Below, piece by piece: positions 1 to 5,397 of a stretch of DNA of 8,656 bases. How positions within the stretch are numbered: the stretch's first letter is position 1; every line of letters begins with the position of its first letter. Where the stretch lies: the NCBI RefSeq assembly GCF_051960575.1, contig NZ_JBQCEE010000014.1, positions 1 through 8,656 of the forward strand. The letters run 5' to 3'. Below the pieces are notes generated by a model that was given only the letters and a program-made list of their open reading frames with translations, had not been told where the DNA came from and did no database searches. Source of the DNA: JBQCEE01 sp051960575 (GTDB lineage Bacteria > Actinomycetota > Actinomycetes > Mycobacteriales > Jatrophihabitantaceae). Both the position numbers and the translations under genes were made by a program.

Positions 1-17
1 CGAGCAACCGGACCCCC

Positions 18-23
18 AGGGAG
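18..23 (+). promoter_or_regulatory. Shine-Dalgarno of tsf
   Basis: AGGGAG lies 7 bases before the ATG at 31, which is good spacing and supports that start. Only 30 bases upstream of tsf are present, so any promoter or link to a preceding rpsB cannot be judged. Confidence 0.8.
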
Positions 24-30
24 AACACCC

Positions 31-852
31 ATGGCGAACTTCACCGCTGCTGACGTGAAGAAGCTCCGCGACGCCACCGGCGCCGGGATGATGGAGTGCA
101 AGAAGGCCCTCGAGGAGGCCGACGGCAACTACGAGCGCGCCGTCGAGCTGCTCAAGATCAAGGGCGCGGCCAAGGTCGAGAAGCGCGGCGAGACGCGCGA
201 GGCCACCAACGGGCTCATCGCCGCGGCCGAGGGCGCGATGATCGAGCTCGCGTCCGAGACCGACTTCGTCGCCAAGAACGAGCAGTTCCAGACGCTCGCG
301 GCCGACATCGTCGCCCACTTCGCGTCCTCGTCGGTCACCGATGTCGACGCGCTCAAGGCCGAGACGCTGAAGGACGGCAAGACCGTCGAGGCGGCCGTGA
401 CCGAGCTCGCCGCGACCATCGGCGAGAAGCTCGAGCTGCGCCGCGCGGTCAAGCTCGACGGCAAGGTCGCGACCTACCTGCACAAGAAGGCCTCCGACCT
501 GCCGCCGCAGGTCGGCGTGCTCGTGCAGTTCGAGGGCGACGACACCGAGGCGGCCCGTGGCGCGGCCATGCAGATCACCGCGCTGCGCGTGCGCTACCTG
601 CGCCGCGAGGACGTGCCGGCCGACGTCGTCGAGTCCGAGCGTCGCGTCTTCGAGGAGAAGACCCGCGCCGAGGGCAAGCCCGAGCAGGCGATCGCCAAGA
701 TCGTCGAGGGACGCCTCAACGCGTTCTTCAAGGACAACGTGCTGCTCGAGCAGGAGTCGGTGCGCGAGTCGGGCAAGACCGTCAAGCAGGTCCTCGAGGC
801 CGCGGGCGTCACCGTCACGAAGTTCGCCCACTTCGAGGTCGGCCAGGGCTGA
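31..852 (+). CDS. tsf: Translation elongation factor Ts (EF-Ts)
   Basis: EF-Ts is the cytoplasmic guanine-nucleotide exchange factor that releases GDP from EF-Tu so that it can reload with GTP and aminoacyl-tRNA. The 273-residue product has the usual length for an actinobacterial EF-Ts. Residues 4-42 form the N-terminal UBA-like domain with the family signature KLRDATGAGMMECKKAL (11-27). The second signature, ETDFVAKN, is at 76-83; by family knowledge its Asp78-Phe79 pair is the part that disturbs the Mg site of EF-Tu. The C-terminal half (about 180-273) carries the conserved stretch with GKPEQA, KIVEGR, FFKD and LLEQ motifs. The ATG is preceded by a well-spaced AGGGAG. A 59-base gap with a possible promoter separates it from pyrH, so the two may be partly independent. 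Nothing is missing or broken. Confidence 0.98.
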   Translation: MANFTAADVKKLRDATGAGMMECKKALEEADGNYERAVELLKIKGAAKVEKRGETREATNGLIAAAEGAMIELASETDFVAKNEQFQTLAADIVAHFASSSVTDVDALKAETLKDGKTVEAAVTELAATIGEKLELRRAVKLDGKVATYLHKKASDLPPQVGVLVQFEGDDTEAARGAAMQITALRVRYLRREDVPADVVESERRVFEEKTRAEGKPEQAIAKIVEGRLNAFFKDNVLLEQESVRESGKTVKQVLEAAGVTVTKFAHFEVGQG

Positions 853-858
853 GAGCCC
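846..858 (+). other. Small hairpin over the tsf stop codon
   Basis: GGGCT (846-850) and AGCCC (854-858) are perfect complements around a GAG loop, so the TGA stop sits in the hairpin. It is GC-rich but only 5 base pairs, with no T-tract afterwards. It could weakly stop or pause transcription or stabilise the tsf message end, or be chance in such GC-rich DNA. Confidence 0.25.
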
Positions 859-873
859 GCCCCGCGGCACGAC

Positions 874-879
874 TAGGGT
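874..879 (+). promoter_or_regulatory. Possible -10 element for pyrH operon
   Basis: TAGGGT fits the actinobacterial -10 pattern TAnnnT and lies in the only sizeable gap of the core cluster. A start about 7 bases downstream (near 886) would give a leader of roughly 26 bases that contains the pyrH ribosome binding site. No recognisable -35 hexamer is found 16-19 bases upstream, which is common for actinobacterial promoters but lowers certainty. Confidence 0.4.
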
Positions 880-898
880 GGACGGAAGCAGACGATCG

Positions 899-903
899 GG
901 AGG
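899..903 (+). promoter_or_regulatory. Shine-Dalgarno of pyrH
   Basis: GGAGG within a run GGGAGGGG (898-905) lies 8 bases before the ATG at 912. It fixes the pyrH start, since the reading frame stays open far upstream through tsf. Confidence 0.8.
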
Positions 904-911
904 GGCCGCAG

Positions 912-1652
912 ATGGGTGACGAGACTCAGGCGGCCCCTCCCGTCGCCTATGGACGCGTGCTGCTGAAGCTGTCCGGCGAGGTCTTCGGTGGCGGCCAGAT
1001 GGGCGTCGACCCGGACATCGCCGCGGCGCTGGCCAAGGAGATCGCCGACGTCGTCGCGAGCGGCACGCAGGTGGCGGTCGTCGTCGGCGGCGGCAACTTC
1101 TTCCGCGGCGCCGAGCTGAGCCAGCGCGGCATGGACCGTGACCGCGCCGACTACATGGGCATGCTCGGCACGGTGCTGAACTGCCTGGCGCTGCAGGACT
1201 TCCTCGAGAAGGCCGGCGTGCCGACGCGCGTGCAGACGGCGATCACGATGGGCCAGGTCGCCGAGCCGTACATCCCGCGCCGGGCCGAGCGGCACCTCGA
1301 GAAGGGCCGCGTCGTCATCTTCGGCGCCGGCGCCGGCCTGCCGTACTTCTCGACCGACACCGTCGCCGCGCAACGTGCCCTCGAGATCGGGTGCGACGTG
1401 CTGCTGCTCGGCAAGAACGGCGTCGACGGCGTCTACGACGACGACCCGCGCAAGAATCCGGACGCCGTCAAGTTCGACACCATCACCTACGACGAGGTGC
1501 TGCGCCGCGGCCTGCAGGTCGCCGACGCCACCGCGTTCAGTCTCTGCCGCGACAACCGGATGCCGATCGTGGTGTTCGAGCTGGCCGACGGCAACATCGT
1601 CCGTGTCGTCCGCGGTGAGAAGATCGGCACCGTCGTCGGCAGTTCGGCATAA
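912..1652 (+). CDS. pyrH: UMP kinase
   Basis: Bacterial UMP kinase phosphorylates UMP to UDP with ATP, in the cytoplasm, on the path to UTP and CTP; the family is a hexameric member of the amino-acid-kinase fold, usually activated by GTP and inhibited by UTP. The 246-residue product shows the N-terminal ATP-binding LLKLSGE (17-23, Lys19), the glycine loop GGGNFFRG (59-66), then DRADYMGMLGTVLN for UMP binding, the AGLPYFSTDT loop that in other lineages reads GNPxFTTD, and the DGVYDDDPRK nucleotide-binding segment. An extension of about 13 residues precedes the core fold. The frame is open far upstream inside tsf, so the ATG at 912 was chosen because of its strong Shine-Dalgarno and the match to the family length. 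Its product supplies UDP for the CTP used by CdsA downstream. Confidence 0.98.
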   Translation: MGDETQAAPPVAYGRVLLKLSGEVFGGGQMGVDPDIAAALAKEIADVVASGTQVAVVVGGGNFFRGAELSQRGMDRDRADYMGMLGTVLNCLALQDFLEKAGVPTRVQTAITMGQVAEPYIPRRAERHLEKGRVVIFGAGAGLPYFSTDTVAAQRALEIGCDVLLLGKNGVDGVYDDDPRKNPDAVKFDTITYDEVLRRGLQVADATAFSLCRDNRMPIVVFELADGNIVRVVRGEKIGTVVGSSA

Positions 1653-1656
1653 GGAG
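1651..1656 (+). promoter_or_regulatory. Shine-Dalgarno of frr overlapping pyrH stop
   Basis: AAGGAG shares its first two bases with the pyrH TAA stop and lies 9 bases before the frr GTG. A ribosome terminating on pyrH would sit on the frr binding site, indicating translational coupling. Confidence 0.8.
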
Positions 1657-1665
1657 CGCACCTTC

Positions 1666-2223
1666 GTGATCGACGAGATCCTCTTCGAGGCCGAGGAGAA
1701 GATGGAGAAGGCCGTGCACGTCGCCCGCGACGAGCTCGGCGGTCTGCGCACCGGCCGGGCGAGCGCGAGCGCCTTCGCTCGCATCGCCGTCGACTACTAC
1801 GGCTCGATGACGCCGATCCCGCAGATGGCGACGGTGAACACGCCCGAGGCCCGGATGGCCGTCATCAAGCCCTACGACGCCTCGCAGCTGAACGCCATCG
1901 AGAAGGCGATCCGCGACAGCGACCTCGGCGTGAACCCGACGAACGACGGCTCGATCATCCGCGTCGTCTTCCCGCAGCTCACCGAGGAGCGGCGCCGCGA
2001 CCTGGTCAAGGTCGCCAAGACCAAGGGCGAGGACGCCAAGGTCGCGATCCGGTCGATCCGCCGGCACGCGAAGGAGTCGCTCGACAAGCTCGTCAAGGAC
2101 GGCGAGTCGGGCGAGGACGACGTGCACCGCGCCGAGCAGGAGCTGGAGAAGCTCACCGGCAAGTACACGGGGACGGTGGACGAGGCCGTGAAGGCCAAGG
2201 AAGCCGAGTTGCTCGAGGTCTGA
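1666..2223 (+). CDS. frr: Ribosome recycling factor
   Basis: RRF works with EF-G after termination to split the 70S ribosome and free mRNA and tRNA. Starting from the GTG at 1666 the product is 185 residues, exactly the normal size of the family. Conserved parts are the helix-bundle domain start (residues 1-30) ending in LRTGRAS (27-33), the small beta domain with VDYYGSMTPIPQMATV, KPYDASQ, the NDG turn followed by IRVVFPQLTEERRRDLVK, and the long C-terminal helix ending KAKEAELLEV. The frame is open upstream inside pyrH, but only the GTG has a well-placed Shine-Dalgarno (AAGGAG, 9 bases away) and gives the standard N-terminus beginning M-I-D-E. It sits 13 bases after pyrH and one base before cdsA, so it is almost surely in one transcript with both. 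Confidence 0.98.
   Translation: MIDEILFEAEEKMEKAVHVARDELGGLRTGRASASAFARIAVDYYGSMTPIPQMATVNTPEARMAVIKPYDASQLNAIEKAIRDSDLGVNPTNDGSIIRVVFPQLTEERRRDLVKVAKTKGEDAKVAIRSIRRHAKESLDKLVKDGESGEDDVHRAEQELEKLTGKYTGTVDEAVKAKEAELLEV
2215..2218 (+). promoter_or_regulatory. Shine-Dalgarno of cdsA inside frr end
   Basis: GAGG within the last codons of frr lies 6 bases before the TTG at 2225. It supports use of this rare start codon immediately after the frr stop. Confidence 0.55.
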
Positions 2224-2224
2224 G

Positions 2225-3079
2225 TTGGCCGCCCCCGCGCAGCCCGAGCCGGCGACCGCCGACGCGCCGAAGTCCCGCGCCGGACGCAACCTCCCGGCAG
2301 CGATCGGCGTCGCCGCGGTCATCGCCGCGGTCTTCATCGCCTCGCTGTTCGCCTACCGGCCGAGCTTCGGCTTCATCGTCGGTGCCGCCGTGCTCTACGG
2401 CACCTGGGAGCTGCGCAACGCCCTCGCCCAGGCGGACGTGCGGGTCACGGTCGTGCCGCTGTGGCTGGGTGGCGTCGGGCTGCTGCTCGCCGCCTGGTTC
2501 CGCGGCCCGGAGGGCCTGGTCGTGGCCGCCTTCGTCACCCTGCTCGGCGTGCTGGCCTGGCGCGTCGCCGACGGCGCCCACGGCTTCCTGCGTGACGTCA
2601 GCGCGTCGGCGTTCCTGCTGCTGTACCTGCCGGTGCTCGCCGGCTTCGCCCTGCTGCTGGCGCATCCGGACGACGGAGCCGGCCGCGTGCTCGCCTTCGC
2701 CGCCACCGTCGTGTGCAGCGACACCGGCGGCTACGCCACCGGCGTCTTCTTCGGCAAGCACCCGCTCGCGCCGGTGGTGTCGAAGGCCAAGACCTGGGAG
2801 GGCTTCGCCGGGTCGGTGGTCTGGTGCTCGACCTGCGGCATCCTGCTCATGACGCTCTGCTTCCACGAGGCGTGGTGGAAGGGGCTGCTGTTCGGGCTCG
2901 CCATCGTCGTCACCGCCACCGTCGGCGACCTCGGCGAATCGATGATCAAGCGCGACATCGGAATCAAGGACATGGGCACCCTGCTGCCCGGCCACGGCGG
3001 CGTCATGGACCGGCTCGACTCGATGCTGCCCTGCGCCGCCGTCGCCTACCTGCTGCTCTCGGCGTTCCACCCCGCCTGA
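2225..3079 (+). CDS. cdsA: Phosphatidate cytidylyltransferase (CDP-DAG synthase)
   Basis: CdsA joins phosphatidate and CTP to CDP-diacylglycerol, the precursor of all phospholipids, in the cytoplasmic membrane. The 284-residue product has a polar Ala/Pro-rich N-terminus (1-23), about seven or eight hydrophobic segments (roughly 24-43, 47-60, 75-92, 97-112, 127-147, 153-165, 196-213, 218-235, 268-281), and the complete CDS signature at 239-265: S-M-I-K-R, then K248-D249, G-H-G-G (256-259) and D262-R-L-D265. These acidic residues bind the two metal ions in known structures. An SDTGGY motif (165-170) and KTWEGF (189-194) are also present; the Pro-Lys usually preceding the latter (SPKK) is changed to S-K-A-K. 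The TTG at 2225, one base after the frr stop, is the only start that covers the first membrane segment and has a GAGG upstream. The gene ends in TGATG, overlapping the next start. Confidence 0.96.
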   Translation: MAAPAQPEPATADAPKSRAGRNLPAAIGVAAVIAAVFIASLFAYRPSFGFIVGAAVLYGTWELRNALAQADVRVTVVPLWLGGVGLLLAAWFRGPEGLVVAAFVTLLGVLAWRVADGAHGFLRDVSASAFLLLYLPVLAGFALLLAHPDDGAGRVLAFAATVVCSDTGGYATGVFFGKHPLAPVVSKAKTWEGFAGSVVWCSTCGILLMTLCFHEAWWKGLLFGLAIVVTATVGDLGESMIKRDIGIKDMGTLLPGHGGVMDRLDSMLPCAAVAYLLLSAFHPA

Positions 3080-3630
3080 TGCCGCGGCCGGCGACCCGCG
3101 CCGAGGTGCTCGAGGCCGTCGCGACCGTCGCGGTGCTCGACGGCACGCGGTGGGTCGGCATCGACGGCTTCGGCGGTGCGGGCAAGTCGACGCTCGCCGG
3201 TGCCATCGCCGACGCCGTGCCGCGGGCCGTGGTCGTCCACATCGACGACTTCGCCGGCCCGCACGTCGCCGAGTGGGACTTCGACCGGTTCGAACGGCAG
3301 CTGGCCGCACCGCTGCGCGCGGGCCGGCCGGCGCGGTACCAGGTCTGGGACTGGGACGCCGACACCGGCGGCGACTGGGTCGACGTGCCGCCCGGCCGGG
3401 TCATGATCGTCGAGGGCGTGTCGTGCACACGCGCGGAGGTGCGCATGGCGTGGGATCTCACCGTGTGGGTCGACACGCCGCGCGAGGTGCGGCTGCAGCG
3501 GGCGCTCGAGCGTGACGGCGCGGCGTTGCTGCCCGTCTGGCTCGAGCGCTGGCTGCCGTCGGAGGAGGCGTACGCGACCCGCGAGCGCCCGCAGCACCGG
3601 GTCGACCTGATCGTCGGCGGCACCTCGTGA
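3079..3630 (+). CDS. Uridine-kinase-like P-loop NTPase
   Basis: This is a 183-residue soluble protein of the P-loop nucleoside/nucleotide kinase superfamily. It shows a Walker A loop in the context GIDGFGGAGKSTLA (27-40, with Lys36-Ser37), a DDF motif (56-58) in the place of the DDFY found in uridine kinases, a Walker B-like strand VMIVEGVS (108-115), and a final strand plus helix VWVDTPREVRLQRALERDG (129-147) with arginines 138, 141 and 145 that resembles the lid region. The length is a little below a typical uridine kinase (about 210). The substrate is not known; nucleoside, pantothenate-like or another small alcohol are all possible, so I give no symbol. The ATG overlaps the cdsA stop by one base (TGATG) with no clear Shine-Dalgarno, so translation probably reinitiates after cdsA. 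The stop overlaps the next start by four bases. Confidence 0.85.
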   Translation: MPRPATRAEVLEAVATVAVLDGTRWVGIDGFGGAGKSTLAGAIADAVPRAVVVHIDDFAGPHVAEWDFDRFERQLAAPLRAGRPARYQVWDWDADTGGDWVDVPPGRVMIVEGVSCTRAEVRMAWDLTVWVDTPREVRLQRALERDGAALLPVWLERWLPSEEAYATRERPQHRVDLIVGGTS

Positions 3631-4730
3631 CCGGCGGCCGGGTCGCCGCCGTGCTCGCCGGCTGGCGACCGACGCAGGGCGCCTACAAGCGAGCAGAGTT
3701 CCTGCGCGGCGGGCTGGGCGCGCTCGTCGGCATCGTCGTCGCCGCGGTGGCCGGCCGGCTGCTCGACGTCGGGCCGGCCGGGCTGCCGTACATCGTGGCG
3801 CCGATGGGCGCGGCCGCGGTGCTGCTGTTCGCCGCACCGGCCAGCCCGCTGGCCCAGCCGTGGCCGCTGCTCGCCGGCAACATCGTCTCGGCGACGATCG
3901 GGGTCGCGTCCGGGCGGCTGTTCGACGATGTCGTGCTCGCCACCTCGGTCGCAGTCGGCGCCGCGATCGCCGCCATGATGCTGCTGCGCTGCCTGCACCC
4001 GCCCGGCGGCGCGTGCGCGCTGTTCGCCGCCGCCGCGGCGCCGGTCGTGCACCACCAGGGATTCCTGTTCCCGCTGTTCCCGATCGCGGTCGACAGCGTC
4101 TTCCTGCTCGCCGTCGCGGTGCTGGTGAACAACCTGACCGGACGCCGCTACCCGCACGTGCCGCCGGTCGAGCCGGTGCGCACGCTCGGGCGCGACGTCG
4201 TGCCGACGCAGCGGCTCGGCGTGCACACCGACGACGTCGTGGCCGCCATCGCCCGGCTCGACCAAGGCCTCGACGTGCACCCCGGGGACGTCGTCGCGCT
4301 CATCCGCGACGCCGAGCAGCACGCCCTCGACCGGCAGCTCGGCCGCCGCACCGTCGAGACGGTCATGGCCCGCGACGTGCTCACCGTGACGCCGGCGGAC
4401 ACCGTGTACCGGGTGCGGCTGATCATCCACCAGCACCACGTCAAGGCCGTGCCCGTCGTCGACGCCGAGCGGCACGTGCTCGGCATCGTCACCATCTACG
4501 ACCTGTTCGGGCTGAACCTCGCCGCCGTCGACAGGGTCACCACGGTGATGACCAGCCCGGTCACGACGATCGCCGCGGACGCACCGGTGAGTGACCTCGT
4601 CGCGCTCATGAGCGACCGCGGCCTGCGGCACATCCCGGTCGTGGACGCGGACGGGCGGCTCGTCGGCATCGTGACCCGCGGCGAGCTGATCGCCGTGCTG
4701 CACCGCGCCCTGCTCGACTCGGCCGGCTGA
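3627..4730 (+). CDS. HPP-family membrane protein with C-terminal CBS pair
   Basis: The 367-residue product joins an HPP integral membrane domain to a tandem CBS (Bateman) module. Residues 27-172 hold four or five hydrophobic segments with the family landmarks APMGAAAVLLF (58-68), SPLAQPWPLL (73-82) and the naming motif LHPPGGA (123-129). A polar linker (176-240) follows, with two similar pieces, VHTDDVVAAI (199-208) and VHPGDVVALI (217-226). CBS1 is at about 242-300 (VMARDVLTVTPADTV, VPVVD, GIVTIYDL) and CBS2 at about 304-364 (VMTSPVTTIAADAP, HIPVVD, GIVTRGEL). CBS pairs generally bind adenine nucleotides and gate a partner domain. Some plant and cyanobacterial HPP proteins have been linked to nitrite transport; whether this applies here is unknown. 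The GTG start overlaps the preceding TGA (GTGA), so it is probably translated by coupling. Membrane location is inferred from hydrophobicity; transport substrate not determined. Confidence 0.92.
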   Translation: MTGGRVAAVLAGWRPTQGAYKRAEFLRGGLGALVGIVVAAVAGRLLDVGPAGLPYIVAPMGAAAVLLFAAPASPLAQPWPLLAGNIVSATIGVASGRLFDDVVLATSVAVGAAIAAMMLLRCLHPPGGACALFAAAAAPVVHHQGFLFPLFPIAVDSVFLLAVAVLVNNLTGRRYPHVPPVEPVRTLGRDVVPTQRLGVHTDDVVAAIARLDQGLDVHPGDVVALIRDAEQHALDRQLGRRTVETVMARDVLTVTPADTVYRVRLIIHQHHVKAVPVVDAERHVLGIVTIYDLFGLNLAAVDRVTTVMTSPVTTIAADAPVSDLVALMSDRGLRHIPVVDADGRLVGIVTRGELIAVLHRALLDSAG

Positions 4731-4765
4731 CACGGCGGGCCCTGGCCGTTGTCGGACGCCGGGTG

Positions 4766-4771
4766 CACACT
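4766..4771 (+). promoter_or_regulatory. Possible -10 element, leaderless transcript
   Basis: CACACT resembles the -10 pattern TAnnnT at its A and final T and lies 7 bases before the ATG at 4779, where transcription would start on or next to the A of the start codon. A TTGTCG at 4749-4754 is only 11 bases upstream, too close for a normal -35. There is no Shine-Dalgarno, which fits a leaderless message. Confidence 0.35.
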
Positions 4772-4778
4772 GCGCGCC

Positions 4779-5315
4779 ATGACCGGCACCGGTGACGTCG
4801 ACGCCCTGCAGGCGCTGCTCGACCGCAGCTTCACCCACTCGTCCGAGCACCTGCGCTCGATCATGGAACCGCAGCGGCGGCTGACCGCCGAGCGGCTGCT
4901 GCGCGAGCTGCCGTGCCCGGCCGTCCTCAACATCGCGACCGTGACGGCCCGCGGCGAGCCGCGCATCTCGGCCGTCGACGGGCACTTCCTCGACGGCCAC
5001 TGGCGCTTCGGGACGGCCGGCGAGTCGCCGAAGGCGCGCCAACTGCTGGCCCGACCGGCGATCAGCGCGTCGTACACCCCGCGCGACGGCTACGGCGTCT
5101 TCTGTCACGGCCGGGCCGTCCCGCTCGAGGGCGCCGAGCGTGACGCGGTCGTGGCGCACTTCGGCGAGGTGTACGGCACCGGGCCGGACGCCTGGGCGGG
5201 CGCCGCCTGGTTCCGCATCGACGCCGACTGGTTGGTCGGCTTCGCGATGACCGACGAGGAGATGGCGCGGATCGAGGCCGACCGCGCCTCGCGGGCCGCG
5301 GCCGCGGAATCCTGA
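4779..5315 (+). CDS. Pyridoxamine 5'-phosphate oxidase-fold protein
   Basis: The 178-residue product belongs to the FMN-binding split-barrel (PNPOx-like) superfamily. After a helical N-terminus (1-40) comes the barrel, beginning with the strand AVLNIATVTARGEPRISAVD (48-67), then GHWRFGTAGESPKARQL (73-89), the typical flavin-phosphate-contact region, ISASYTPRDGYGVFCHGRA (95-113), and a C-terminal part with AAWFRIDADWLVGFAM (142-157). An Ala/Arg/Glu-rich tail ends it. Members of this superfamily use FMN, F420 or haem; which one is bound here cannot be read from the sequence, and nothing makes it the true PdxH. A TTG at 4749 would add ten residues, but I prefer the ATG because the upstream bases look like a promoter leading to a leaderless start. 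It is separated from the HPP gene by 48 bases, so it is likely its own unit. Confidence 0.85.
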   Translation: MTGTGDVDALQALLDRSFTHSSEHLRSIMEPQRRLTAERLLRELPCPAVLNIATVTARGEPRISAVDGHFLDGHWRFGTAGESPKARQLLARPAISASYTPRDGYGVFCHGRAVPLEGAERDAVVAHFGEVYGTGPDAWAGAAWFRIDADWLVGFAMTDEEMARIEADRASRAAAAES

Positions 5316-5328
5316 GCGCCGCCGACGG

Positions 5329-5338
5329 GTTGGCCAAC
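5329..5338 (+). promoter_or_regulatory. Perfect 10-base palindrome, possible operator
   Basis: GTTGGCCAAC is a perfect inverted repeat in the gap between the flavin-fold gene and rlmN, about 60 bases before the rlmN start. It could be a repressor site or chance; there is no second copy that I noticed in the window. Confidence 0.2.
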
Positions 5339-5344
5339 GGGCAG

Positions 5345-5361
5345 CGCGCTGTGCGAGCGCG
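5345..5361 (+). terminator. Small GC hairpin, possible terminator
   Basis: CGCGCT (5345-5350) pairs perfectly with AGCGCG (5356-5361) around a five-base GTGCG loop, 30 bases after the flavin-fold stop codon. There is no T-run after it, as is usual in very high-GC actinobacteria, so it may end the upstream transcript or be chance. Confidence 0.3.
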
Positions 5362-5362
5362 G

Positions 5363-5388
5363 TTGCCGACCGCCCGATCTGGGAGACT
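5363..5388 (+). promoter_or_regulatory. Possible promoter of rlmN
   Basis: TTGCCG (5363-5368) resembles a -35 box and GAGACT (5383-5388) resembles TAnnnT. The spacer is only 14 bases, shorter than the normal 16-19, so the -35 assignment is weak. Transcription would start 1-3 bases before the ATG at 5398, making rlmN near-leaderless. The alternative reading is that GGGAG (5381-5385) is a distant Shine-Dalgarno. Confidence 0.35.
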
Positions 5389-5397
5389 GGACCCGTC

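Noticed and set aside
96..911. Upstream extension of the pyrH frame into tsf
   Set aside because: The frame is open but the translation is Arg-rich nonsense overlapping tsf; the family N-terminus and Shine-Dalgarno place the start at 912.
4732..4749. Terminator-like repeat ACGGC / GCCGT after the HPP-CBS gene
   Set aside because: The stem is only 5 base pairs with an 8-base loop and no T-tract, and the region can form other pairings just as well, so it is too weak to list.
4749..4778. TTG start adding ten residues to the flavin-fold protein
   Set aside because: No Shine-Dalgarno precedes it and the added residues are not typical of the family; the bases look more like a promoter for the ATG at 4779.
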